A stretch of DNA of 64,000 nucleotides from Bacteroidales bacterium. Its GTDB lineage: Bacteria > Bacteroidota > Bacteroidia > Bacteroidales > Lentimicrobiaceae. A program made the position numbers and the translations under genes. Shown here piece by piece: positions 25,842-33,053 of this stretch. Location of the stretch: assembly GCA_016705005.1 (NCBI GenBank), contig JADIZB010000017.1, positions 62,001 to 126,000 on the forward strand, read 5' to 3'. Numbering within the stretch: position 1 is the stretch's first letter; every line of letters starts with the position of its first letter. The notes under the pieces are model-generated. The model did no database searches and was not told the DNA's origin. It worked only from the letters and a program-made list of their open reading frames with translations.

Positions 25842-26888
25842 ATGAAGGTATTGTTCCTGTTTCCGGTTTTCATCCTGCTCCTCGGTGCCTGCAGTTCAAT
25901 CAGGCAAGGTGCTGATGAACAAAACGCCACCCGCCTGGTAAGCACCTTTCCCGACAAGGCTGCGCAATCCGCATACACAGATTTCACTGCTTCGGTTTGC
26001 CGGTTGACGGCATTTGTAAATTACCGGACATCGGTATTTGAACCCGACAGCCTTGTTACTTTAACAGATATCGTGCTAAGAACCGGTCCCGGTATTACCC
26101 GCGCCAGGCAGACCCGGAATGAATCCTTCAGCGGGACTGCAACAGTTGTCACGGTTAGCGGAAACCGCGGATTACTGCTTACCTGCGCTCACAATGTGGT
26201 GTTCCCCGACTCGGTGTTTACTTATGATGACAAAGCGAATCGCCGGGGGAACCGCTATCTGCTGGGGTTTTCCGTGAAAACCGGCCAGATGATACAGGTA
26301 AGTGGTCCCTACGGCACCATGCAGGGGGAGGTCATCGCATCGGATACTGAGAATGACCTGGCTTTGATCGAAGTGAAAAGCAGTCAGCCGGGGATGCTTC
26401 CGGTGCCTGTGAAACTGAGGCTGGCAGCGATCGATGAGCTTCACTGGGGCGACCGTGTCTGGCTTACGGGTTATCCCTCCGGCCGGTTTATGATGACGGC
26501 CGGGGTATTGAGCATTCCCGTAAGCGGAGAGGGGGTGTTGCTCACCGATGCCCCCTTCACCGAAGGTTACAGCGGGGCTCCTGCCATTGTTTATGACCAC
26601 CAGGCCGGTGAATTCATGCTGGCCGGTGTAGGGCGTTCCGTGGCTGCACGGTCTGAATATGTCCTCAAACCAGAGAAGAAAATACATGAGCAGGCTTACA
26701 ACACTGCCTTGCCTTACCAGGGACCGGCTTATGTGGAGGTTGAAAAACAGGCCGCCCCCGGGGTAACCTTCATTACTTCATCCGGAATCATTGCACGGTT
26801 TATCGGTTTGGAAAAGGAACAATTGGAACAACGGGGCTGGCTGGGAATATTGAATCAGGACCAGGGTGCGATACCACCTTTCCGTTGA
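25842..26888 (+). CDS. Trypsin-like serine protease lipoprotein
   Basis: 348 residues. The lipoprotein signal MKVLFLFPVFILLLGAC puts the lipidated Cys at residue 17. A chymotrypsin-fold protease domain follows with the complete triad H117 (LTCAHNVV), D172 (ENDLALIEV) and S244 (EGYSGAPAI). There is no PDZ domain, so it is not a DegP-type enzyme. About 100 residues follow the active Ser and contain no recognised domain. It is anchored to a membrane and probably faces the periplasm, since CSSIRQ lacks the acidic surface-export motif. The role and substrate are unknown. Confidence 0.82.
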   Translation: MKVLFLFPVFILLLGACSSIRQGADEQNATRLVSTFPDKAAQSAYTDFTASVCRLTAFVNYRTSVFEPDSLVTLTDIVLRTGPGITRARQTRNESFSGTATVVTVSGNRGLLLTCAHNVVFPDSVFTYDDKANRRGNRYLLGFSVKTGQMIQVSGPYGTMQGEVIASDTENDLALIEVKSSQPGMLPVPVKLRLAAIDELHWGDRVWLTGYPSGRFMMTAGVLSIPVSGEGVLLTDAPFTEGYSGAPAIVYDHQAGEFMLAGVGRSVAARSEYVLKPEKKIHEQAYNTALPYQGPAYVEVEKQAAPGVTFITSSGIIARFIGLEKEQLEQRGWLGILNQDQGAIPPFR

Positions 26889-27169
26889 TCTTTGCACTTC
26901 CTGAGCAGAAACAGCATAAACCTGAAATGATCCATCGCGCCAGGTAGGCCCTGGGAGAGCTTAAAGCAGGATTTCGGGGGAAGTTTGGAGAGGCTGGGTT
27001 AAGAGCAGCAAATAAATAATCTGATTGCTTTTGTAATGTACATAGAAAATACCACGTAAATTTGAAATAGTTATTGGTGGCAAATGCTTACCCGGCATAT
27101 GACTAAGGGGAGATATAAATATCGAATGTGAGGCTGTAAAGGAGTTGTGTTGCATAAATTAGCATTAAT

Positions 27170-27853
27170 ATGAAAAATATAACATTAATCATCATTCTCC
27201 TGGTTTTAAGGCTAAGCATCAGTGCACAGTCTGATTCTTGCAAAGTACTTCCCGGAAAGATTTCAGGAATATATACCGGGAAATGTATGAACGGGCTGGC
27301 AAATGGAAAAGGTAAATCAATCGGAGAAGACACTTATATAGGGACCTTTAAGGACGGGCTACCCGATGGAAAAGGTAAATATTTATTTAAAAACGGTGAT
27401 ATTTTTCAAGGGTATTGGCAAAATGGCCAAAAAGACGGTAAAGGAAAATTTGAATATACCTTAAACGGGAAAAAATGTACTTTGATCGGATATTGGAGAA
27501 AGGATGAATATGTTGGCGTGAACGAACCTGATGTTGCTTACAGAGTTACCTCTTCTACAGGTATTATGAATTACGGGGTTGAGAAAAATGAATCTGCCAA
27601 TGAGCTTGATAAAGCGATTGCTTTTTCTATTAAAAGTGCATTTACAGATTTCGCTCCAACAGATTTGAAAATAAATAAATCCTCAGGTCAAATTGTCCGG
27701 AATGGAAAAAAATTCAGTATAACTCAATATATATGTCCGCTTCACTGTGAAATAAGCTACTCTATTTTAGTAGCAGAAAGCCGAAAACAATGCCGGTTTA
27801 TTATTGAAATATTAGAAGAAGGAAAGTATTCGGTAACCTTAAACAATGATTAA
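27170..27853 (+). CDS. Secreted MORN-repeat protein
   Basis: 227 residues. A signal peptide of about 20 residues (LRLSISAQ) is followed by at least three MORN repeats over about 35-120 (YTGKCMNGLANGKGKSIGED, YIGTFKDGLPDGKGKYLFKN, FQGYWQNGQKDGKGKFEYTL). An unrecognised C-terminal domain of about 100 residues follows. The gene is AT-rich compared with the protease gene upstream. It is the first unit of a tract of short same-direction genes, each followed by a 110-bp paired-arm element (27879-27989 here). Function unknown; MORN repeats often bind lipids or proteins. Confidence 0.8.
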   Translation: MKNITLIIILLVLRLSISAQSDSCKVLPGKISGIYTGKCMNGLANGKGKSIGEDTYIGTFKDGLPDGKGKYLFKNGDIFQGYWQNGQKDGKGKFEYTLNGKKCTLIGYWRKDEYVGVNEPDVAYRVTSSTGIMNYGVEKNESANELDKAIAFSIKSAFTDFAPTDLKINKSSGQIVRNGKKFSITQYICPLHCEISYSILVAESRKQCRFIIEILEEGKYSVTLNND

Positions 27854-27878
27854 GTTTTTAAAATTACTTCGCACCACA

Positions 27879-27989
27879 GGCAATGAAGTAAATGGCGGGG
27901 AAGTAATCTTATTATGCATCGTAACATTTTTGAGACTTTGTCGTGGTGGATAAAAGCGCACCCCGTAAAGAGCCCCTTGCCATAATGCC
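27879..27989. repeat. Paired-arm element A (weakest of three)
   Basis: The arm ggcaatgaagtaaatggcgg (plus gg, 27879-27900) is a gapped match to the reverse complement of ccccttgccataatgcc (27973-27989). The span is 111 bases and starts 25 bases past the stop of the MORN gene. The span and position agree with the two better elements at 28719 and 29697, but the pairing is weaker. Confidence 0.5.
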
Positions 27990-28024
27990 AAAAGTATCTG
28001 GTTTGTACTAAAAAAACAGAAAGC

Positions 28025-28129
28025 GTTTGAAACTACGGATCAACGTGAGGTAAGCCTCTGAGTCAGCCCTGACAACATCTATAGAGGTGTGGTGAAGCTG
28101 ATAAAAAGCGGAATTTAGGGTATAAACAA
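28025..28129 (+). repeat. 105-bp direct repeat, copy 1
   Basis: Begins gtttgaaactacggatcaac and ends tataaacaa. It differs from copy 2 (28833-28937) at 10 of 105 positions, with no length change. Inside it, GAGG-NAAG-CCTC can form a small hairpin in both copies, and a second GAGG further on could compete for the same CCTC. It ends 28 bases upstream of the ATG at 28158, so it may be part of the mRNA leader. Confidence 0.9.
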
Positions 28130-28157
28130 ATCATGAGCAAGTAAAGAAAGCATACTT

Positions 28158-28715
28158 ATGAGAAAAGTCAATCATTTAATATTATTACTATTATTACTAT
28201 TTCCGGTAACCCTTATATCGCAAAACAAGCTATACTTCATTGACAAACCTACAGTTGCAAAGCGATATAAAAGCGTTAAAGCTATTTATATAGGCGCTGA
28301 AAAGGATTCAAATATTGGCAAGTTCACCACAGAATTTGTAAATAATTTATCATCAGCATTTGAGACAAAAGGTATTGAAGTTCATAAAAATTTTAGAACA
28401 GCTTATGCCGATCCCAATTTAGCTGGTAATAGGCTTGACTCAATTTTACAAAATTATGACCCTAACGGAATTGTAATCCTGAGTTTTATAGGAACAAGCA
28501 TAATGAAAACGCAAATCTTTGGGCATTTAAGACCATGTTACATATTCGAATTCCAATACTCTTACAGGGAAAATGACTCTGAAAATTTCGTTCACATGTA
28601 TATGACTCGTTTTGCTGTAGACATTGAAAAAATTGACTTTGCGGAACCATCAACCAGTGATGAATTAATTAAACAAATGACGAAAAGAAAGTATTTTAAA
28701 TTCACCTGCTCATAA
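28158..28715 (+). CDS. Exported protein of unknown function
   Basis: 185 residues with a signal peptide of about 22 residues (MRKVNHLILLLLLLFPVTLISQ). The mature part (KAIYIGAEKDSNIGKFTTEF, VILSFIGTSIMKTQIFGHL, YIFEFQYSYREN) reads as an alternating alpha/beta fold, perhaps like small outer-membrane-associated lipoproteins, but no family is recognised. The gene is AT-rich, is flanked by the two copies of the 105-bp repeat, and is followed at once by a paired-arm element (28719-28828), as expected of a gene cassette. Confidence 0.7.
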   Translation: MRKVNHLILLLLLLFPVTLISQNKLYFIDKPTVAKRYKSVKAIYIGAEKDSNIGKFTTEFVNNLSSAFETKGIEVHKNFRTAYADPNLAGNRLDSILQNYDPNGIVILSFIGTSIMKTQIFGHLRPCYIFEFQYSYRENDSENFVHMYMTRFAVDIEKIDFAEPSTSDELIKQMTKRKYFKFTCS

Positions 28716-28718
28716 CAA

Positions 28719-28828
28719 TGCTTATACTCTTTGGCGGGTTTTGTAAGAATATGAACATTTTAGTTTCAAATATATATCAGTGTGGACAGAAAGATTCGTC
28801 TTTTGAAGCCCGCCCAAAAGCATATGCT
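28719..28828. repeat. Paired-arm element B (attC-like)
   Basis: Arm 28719-28738 (tgcttatactctttggcggg) pairs with 28809-28828 (cccgcccaaaagcatatgct) at 15 of 20 ungapped positions. The total span is 110 bases. It starts 4 bases after the stop of the upstream gene, just after ataacaatgc, which resembles the AAC-containing outer box of integron attC sites. The inner arm ends carry GGCGGG and CCCGCC. Confidence 0.7.
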
Positions 28829-28832
28829 TCCT

Positions 28833-28937
28833 GTTTGAAACTACGGATCAACGTGAGGCAAGCCTCTGAACCAACCCTGACAACACCCATTGAGGTTTGG
28901 TGAAGCTGATAAAAAGCGGAATTGAGGATATAAACAA
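28833..28937 (+). repeat. 105-bp direct repeat, copy 2
   Basis: Same length as copy 1 at 28025-28129 and about 90% identical. It starts GTTTGAA, immediately after paired-arm element B. It ends 78 bases upstream of the antitoxin ATG, just before the toxin-antitoxin promoter. Confidence 0.9.
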
Positions 28938-28963
28938 GTTGGCAACAAGCCTTCAAAAAAAAC

Positions 28964-28994
28964 TTGCAATTGACGTATGAAATATTTAATTTTG
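28964..28994 (+). promoter_or_regulatory. Promoter of the antitoxin-toxin pair
   Basis: TTG (28964-28966), a 20-base spacer and TAATTTTG (28987-28994), an exact TAnnTTTG. Transcription would start near 29001, which excludes the ATG at 28977 and supports the one at 29016. Confidence 0.6.
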
Positions 28995-29015
28995 TACGTA
29001 ATTCAATTTAAGGTT

Positions 29016-29267
29016 ATGGAAACGAAATTAACATTGAGATTAAATGAGAATGTTATTGAGCGAGCTAAAAATTATGCCCGTAGTCATAAGATTAGTCTTT
29101 CAAAAATGATTGAATCTTATCTTGATAGCATAACAAAACAGAAGGAAGAGGAGAATAAGATTCCTATTACTCCGCTGGTTGACAGTTTGAGCGGTGTGAT
29201 TGATCTGCCTGCTGACTTTGATTATAAAAGAAATTATCGTGATTACCTGGAAAACAAGTATAAATGA
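29016..29267 (+). CDS. Antitoxin of a PIN-toxin pair (DUF6364-like)
   Basis: 83 residues from METKLTLRLNENVIERAKNY. This is the ribbon-helix-helix-like start seen in the DUF6364 antitoxin family (TKLTLRLNENVIERAKNYAR, then SLSKMIESYL), followed by a flexible acidic C-terminus that would wrap the toxin. An upstream in-frame ATG at 28977 would precede the predicted transcription start and is rejected. The stop overlaps the toxin start by 4 bases (ATGA), the normal translational coupling. It should neutralise the toxin and repress its own promoter; both are inferred from the family. Confidence 0.85.
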   Translation: METKLTLRLNENVIERAKNYARSHKISLSKMIESYLDSITKQKEEENKIPITPLVDSLSGVIDLPADFDYKRNYRDYLENKYK

Positions 29268-29680
29268 AAAGGATATTCGTCGATACAAACATTGTGATTG
29301 ATTTATTATCACGGAGAGAACCATTTTATGAAGAAGCAGCAATTCTCTTTTCACTTGCAGACAATAAGAAAATTGAATTAGCCGTATCATCCCTGACAAT
29401 TGCAAATACAAGTTACGTGTTGTATAGACAAATGGACGCAAGTAAAGCAAGATCAATTCTAAGAAAACTCAGATTGATATTACAGGTTTTACCATTGGAT
29501 GATAAAATTGTTGGTTTAGCTTTAAATGACGAGACTTTCTCCGACTTCGAGGATGGTCTTCAATATTTCACAGCAATTGAAAACAAGCAGGAATTAATTA
29601 TTACCAGGAATCTTAGAGATTATAAAAATTCAAAGCTGCCGACAATGACAGCAAGGCAATTCATTGAAACTCTGGGATAA
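29264..29680 (+). CDS. PIN-domain toxin (VapC-like)
   Basis: 138 residues forming a single PIN domain, a metal-dependent RNase. The acidic active site is visible: D7 in VDTNIVIDLL, E24 region in FYEEA, and the later acidic cluster SDFEDGLQ. The latter is followed by ITRNLRDYK, the usual C-terminal PIN motif. The start overlaps the antitoxin gene by 4 bases. The pair is flanked by GTTGGCAAC (28938) and GTTGCCAAC (29686) and followed by a paired-arm element, so it looks like one mobile unit. The RNA target is unknown. Confidence 0.9.
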   Translation: MKRIFVDTNIVIDLLSRREPFYEEAAILFSLADNKKIELAVSSLTIANTSYVLYRQMDASKARSILRKLRLILQVLPLDDKIVGLALNDETFSDFEDGLQYFTAIENKQELIITRNLRDYKNSKLPTMTARQFIETLG

Positions 29681-29696
29681 GGCCAGTTGCCAACAA

Positions 29697-29806
29697 ACGC
29701 TAAACGCTAACGGGCGCATGGTTGTAAGGAGAAAGATTGTATATTTATAGAAAATCCTGCTGGCCGGAAAGAGATTTTTTCAAAACTGCCCGCCAGCGCT
29801 TAGCCT
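29697..29806. repeat. Paired-arm element C (attC-like)
   Basis: Arm 29697-29716 (acgctaaacgctaacgggcg) pairs with 29787-29806 (tgcccgccagcgcttagcct) at 15 of 20 ungapped positions. The span is 110 bases, identical to element B. It begins 16 bases past the toxin stop, just after ccaacaaa. Several mismatches become G-T wobbles when the bottom strand folds, as in true attC sites. Confidence 0.7.
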
Positions 29807-29973
29807 CAACCGTTCATAAAACATCTGATTCAAGGCCTTAAATAAGTGCAACTTGGGGATCATCCTGCCCACCCCTGAATCCTATTCCCGGTTTCAGATC
29901 CGGGTTCACTGTTCTCATTCCAATGGGGGTTATCAAAAGACAGCCGGTGGCAGAAGCGACCTCCGTGAACAAC

Positions 29974-30327
29974 CTATAACCCGATCTCGCGGGCCGGATC
30001 CCAGAAAATCTCCCTGAAGTTGATGATCCTGTCGTTTTCAACGATGGCCCCTTCACTTTCGAGCAGCTGCTGCATCAGATCGGGGCTGCCGAAATGATGC
30101 TTTCCGGTAAGCATACCGTTGCGGTTTACTACTCGATGGGCCGGCACAGGATCGGGGGAGTGGTGTGAAGCATTCATGGCCCAGCCAACCATACGGGCGG
30201 AACCCCGGCTGCCGAGGTAGTTGGCAATGGCCCCGTAAGAGGTTGCCCTTCCGTAAGGAATCAGCTTCACCACTTCGAAAACATTGTCAAAAAAGCGGTA
30301 ATCTCCCTTTACCGGTGGTTTATCCAT
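29974..30327 (-). CDS. Alkyltransferase-like (ATL) DNA-repair protein
   Basis: 117 residues, the size of the C-terminal DNA-binding domain of O6-alkylguanine-DNA alkyltransferases. It has FFDNVFEVVKLIPYGRATSYGAIA and the active-site loop, but the loop reads PVPAHRVVNRNG, with Ala63 in place of the alkyl-accepting Cys of PCHRV. Such ATL proteins bind O6-alkylguanine without repairing it and flag it to nucleotide excision repair. The Arg finger and helix-turn-helix segments are kept (GSRGSARMVGWAM). It is followed on its strand by nothing within 150 bases; trmB lies just upstream, 3 bases away. Confidence 0.88.
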   Translation of the reverse strand: MDKPPVKGDYRFFDNVFEVVKLIPYGRATSYGAIANYLGSRGSARMVGWAMNASHHSPDPVPAHRVVNRNGMLTGKHHFGSPDLMQQLLESEGAIVENDRIINFREIFWDPAREIGL

Positions 30328-30330
30328 GGT

Positions 30331-30987
30331 TTATTTCAGTTGAAACCGCAGGTATTTGATGGGTATGCCCTGCGACAGGAATATTTTTTCGTAGTGCGTC
30401 TGTGCCAGCATCACATCCTCGTTCAGATTGCTGTTGTACAGATCAAAGGTATGCATCAGCAACCGGTGGCCTTCCGAAGCGATGGTATCGAGGGTATATT
30501 CAAAAAATGCGGTGTTGTCGGTCTTCAGGTGAATTATGCTGCCGGGTTTCAACAACTGCCGGTATCTTTCAAGAAACATGGGCGAGGTCAGCCTTTTCCG
30601 CGCTTTGGCTGGCTGCGGATCGGGAAAGGTAATCCATATGCCGCTGATTTCTCCCGGATCAAAGGCTTTCAGGATCATATCGATACGCATTCTCAGAAAG
30701 GCCACGTTGGCGTAATTGCTTTCATGGGAGGTTTTCGCACCACGCCAGATCCTGGCTCCCTTGATGTCGATGCCGATGTAGTTGTTTTCAGGATGTTGCC
30801 CGGCCAGGGTTACGGTATATTCCCCTTTGCCGCAGCCCAGTTCAAGGATCACCGGGTTATCGTTGCCGAAAAATTCATGCCATCTCCCTTTCCGTTCAAA
30901 TCCCTGCTGCAGTTGCTCAAAAGTCGGCTGAAACAGGTGGGGAAAGGTGGCATTCTCAGCGAATCGTTCTAATTTTCTCTTGGTCAC
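30331..30987 (-). CDS. trmB: tRNA (guanine-N7)-methyltransferase
   Basis: Adds m7G46 to tRNA using SAM. From the GTG at 30987 (MTKRKLERFAENATFPHLFQ) the product is 218 residues, the family length. The longer ATG frame to 31050 adds 21 residues with no family match, so GTG is preferred with moderate certainty. Motifs are ILELGCGKGEYT (SAM), YIGIDIKGARIWRGAK, ISGIWITFPDPQPAKAR (catalytic Asp in FPDPWP-like motif) and HLKTDN. The ATL gene follows 3 bases after its stop, so the two are co-transcribed. Confidence 0.93.
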   Translation of the reverse strand: MTKRKLERFAENATFPHLFQPTFEQLQQGFERKGRWHEFFGNDNPVILELGCGKGEYTVTLAGQHPENNYIGIDIKGARIWRGAKTSHESNYANVAFLRMRIDMILKAFDPGEISGIWITFPDPQPAKARKRLTSPMFLERYRQLLKPGSIIHLKTDNTAFFEYTLDTIASEGHRLLMHTFDLYNSNLNEDVMLAQTHYEKIFLSQGIPIKYLRFQLK

Positions 30988-31109
30988 AATGGTTCGGTAA
31001 TATGCGGTTAAAACCCGGATCACCCGGTTACAGGGCGCAAAAATAACCAAATGATGAAAATGGGTGTAAGAAAATTTATTGTACAGTTTAAATATAAAAG
31101 GGGAAACAG

Positions 31110-32174
31110 TTAATCAAAATGTATAGAGGAATCAGGTAAAATTATGTCCATGGAGAGCAGCCGGTTTCGCTTGGCAAATCCCTTTGCGTCATTATTTAAT
31201 TTTATGTATATGAAAGAACAGATTGGACGGGGGGCCCCATTGATTTTATGCATGGCCTGTGCCTTATCGCTGAATCCTTCAACACTGACCCTGTAGAGCC
31301 CGCGTCTGTTCTGACCGGCGATGAATGAATCATAGCCCTTCAGCCTGAGATCTTCGGCGAATTTCTGTGCATTTTCCTCAACGCCGAAAGCCCCGGCAAT
31401 GATGAAGTATACATCAGGAGCTGAAGTTTCTATCACAACATTGTTTGCATTCGAAGGCGGGGTTGCAGCAACAGGGGTAGCTTCTGCGGGGAGGGCACTG
31501 ATGACCCTGGTATTGGCTTTTGGCTTTGCCGTGCTTTTGCCGGGTGCTGAAGCGGTATGGCTGGCAGAAGGGATAAACGAGGCGTAATTATTGTAAAGTG
31601 AACTGATTTTATCGGTATTGAAGGCCGACCACAGTCCGATGGTCATCAGCGGAAGCATTACGGCAGCCCACTTGAGGGTGGCCGGTAACCGGCGACGCGA
31701 TAAAACAGCCTGATGTGGCAATAGCTTTCGGCTGATCTTTTCGTGCAGTGCTTCACGCTTAATGGCTGAAGAAGTAAAGGTGGTGAGCCCGAACGAATCC
31801 GGGTTATGGTTGAACGAATGATCAGGGTTAAATTGCAGACTTTTCTCTTTGTTGTAAAATAGAACGCCGATGTGTTCGAGTGAAACCTTTTCATGATTCT
31901 CCAGTTTCCTTATCAGCAATGATACTTCAGCAGAAATCAGGTTGGTAGCATCGGTAAAAGAAATGTCAAGACCGGTTTTGATGGCATTGGCAAGAAGCCC
32001 GTCATTGTTACTCAGATTGGCATTAAATGCCAGATTGCGCGATGGTGGCGAAAAAGTGTGATGTACCGGATGTATGCTGGCAGGGGTATAGTTGGCAATA
32101 AATCCGCCAAAGCCCGGAACGATCACGCAATCGTGTTCAAAAAGAAGTTTGCTGATGTATTTCTCAAGAACCAT
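31110..32174 (-). CDS. Membrane protein with N-terminal HU-like domains and C-terminal SPOR domain
   Basis: 354 residues. The first about 140 residues match the paired HU/IHF-like domains of the bacterial CCDC81 family (MVLEKYISKLLFEHDCVIVP, ..GFGGFIANYTPA). A single membrane segment follows at about 167-186 (AVMLPLMTIGLWSAF), then a Pro/Ala/Ser linker and a SPOR domain at about 275-350 (YFIIAGAFGVEENAQKFAED). SPOR domains bind denuded septal peptidoglycan, so a role in cell division is likely: the HU part in the cytoplasm and SPOR in the periplasm. The domain combination is common in Bacteroidota. Confidence 0.85.
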   Translation of the reverse strand: MVLEKYISKLLFEHDCVIVPGFGGFIANYTPASIHPVHHTFSPPSRNLAFNANLSNNDGLLANAIKTGLDISFTDATNLISAEVSLLIRKLENHEKVSLEHIGVLFYNKEKSLQFNPDHSFNHNPDSFGLTTFTSSAIKREALHEKISRKLLPHQAVLSRRRLPATLKWAAVMLPLMTIGLWSAFNTDKISSLYNNYASFIPSASHTASAPGKSTAKPKANTRVISALPAEATPVAATPPSNANNVVIETSAPDVYFIIAGAFGVEENAQKFAEDLRLKGYDSFIAGQNRRGLYRVSVEGFSDKAQAMHKINGAPRPICSFIYIKLNNDAKGFAKRNRLLSMDIILPDSSIHFD

Positions 32175-32299
32175 GGCAATAACTTTTGTTCGCCTGCGCG
32201 ACTGATCTGATTACTTTTTCTTACTGAAAGTTAGGCAATTGCCCTGTTTCAGGGTAAAAACCATTGCTTTTGCTAAGATAGAGGGATTCATTTTACTTA

Positions 32300-33046
32300 T
32301 CAAGAAATGTTGGTAAGTTTTGATAAATCTTCGGGAGTGTCAACGCCTATAGTCTCATATTCAGTAACATCCGTGTAAATCCGGTAGCCATTCCACAGCC
32401 AGCGCAATTGCTCCAGCGATTCGGCCAGTTCGGGTGGAGCCGGCTCCAGTTCAACCAGTTTTTCAAGTACGGCGGTCCGGTAGGCGTAAATGCCGATGTG
32501 CTTGAAGTACCGGTAGTTGATGATCCACGCATCCTGTGGCAATCCCCTGAAATGGGGAACCGCTGCCCTGCTGAACAGCAATGCCCTGCCTGAAGCGTCG
32601 GTAACTACTTTTACAACATTCGGGTTGTCCAGGTCGGCTGTTGCATCAATCTGTTTGATCAGTGTGGCGATCTCGGTTTCAGGGTTGCTGAAAAGGCGGA
32701 TAACCCGGCTGATCTGTTCCGGCTGGATAAAAGGTTCATCTCCCTGGATATTGACGGCGATATCATAATGTTCGCCTGAGGCTTTCAGCTTGGCCAGCAC
32801 CTCGCCCAATCTGTCGGTCCCGCTTCTGTGGTTCACACCGGTCATCACAACCCTGCCACCGAAACCGGCAACATGATCGGCAATTTTCTGATCATCGGTG
32901 GCAACAATGACCGAATTGATATCCATACAGGCAGATGCCTGGTTGTACACCCGCTGAATCATACTGATCCCGTTGATCAGGACCAGAGGCTTACCGGGGA
33001 ATCGGGTCGACGCATACCTGGCTGGAATAATGCCAGCAATCTTCAT
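32300..33046 (-). CDS. kdsB: 3-deoxy-manno-octulosonate cytidylyltransferase
   Basis: Activates Kdo as CMP-Kdo for lipopolysaccharide inner core. From MKIAGIIPARYASTRFPGKP the product is 248 residues, the family length. The N-terminal IPARYASTRFPGKPL binds CTP; NIQGDEPFI and HIGIYAYRTAVLEKLVELEP are the expected later motifs. The longer frame to 33091 would overlap the upstream kinase gene and is rejected. The chosen ATG lies 7 bases after that gene, so they form an operon. Confidence 0.96.
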   Translation of the reverse strand: MKIAGIIPARYASTRFPGKPLVLINGISMIQRVYNQASACMDINSVIVATDDQKIADHVAGFGGRVVMTGVNHRSGTDRLGEVLAKLKASGEHYDIAVNIQGDEPFIQPEQISRVIRLFSNPETEIATLIKQIDATADLDNPNVVKVVTDASGRALLFSRAAVPHFRGLPQDAWIINYRYFKHIGIYAYRTAVLEKLVELEPAPPELAESLEQLRWLWNGYRIYTDVTEYETIGVDTPEDLSKLTNIS

Positions 33047-33053
33047 CCGGTTT

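Larger units (their letters stand above)
27854..28157. other. Spacer with paired-arm element and 105-bp repeat
   Basis: 304 bases between the MORN gene and the next unit. It holds the paired-arm element at 27879-27989 and the first 105-bp repeat copy at 28025-28129. No ORF. Confidence 0.7.
28716..29015. other. Spacer with paired-arm element, 105-bp repeat and promoter
   Basis: 300 bases. In order: paired-arm element (28719-28828), 105-bp repeat copy 2 (28833-28937), GTTGGCAAC palindrome (28938-28946) and the antitoxin promoter (28964-28994). Only 4 bases separate the element from the repeat. Confidence 0.75.

Noticed and set aside
28025..28937. 105-bp repeat as a group II intron fragment
   Set aside because: The gtgaggcaagcctc stretch recalls intron folds, but no domain V hairpin, intron boundary or reverse transcriptase is present.
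27879..29806. Repeats as a CRISPR array or insertion sequence
   Set aside because: The repeats are far too long and few for CRISPR, and no transposase, terminal inverted repeat or cas gene is present.
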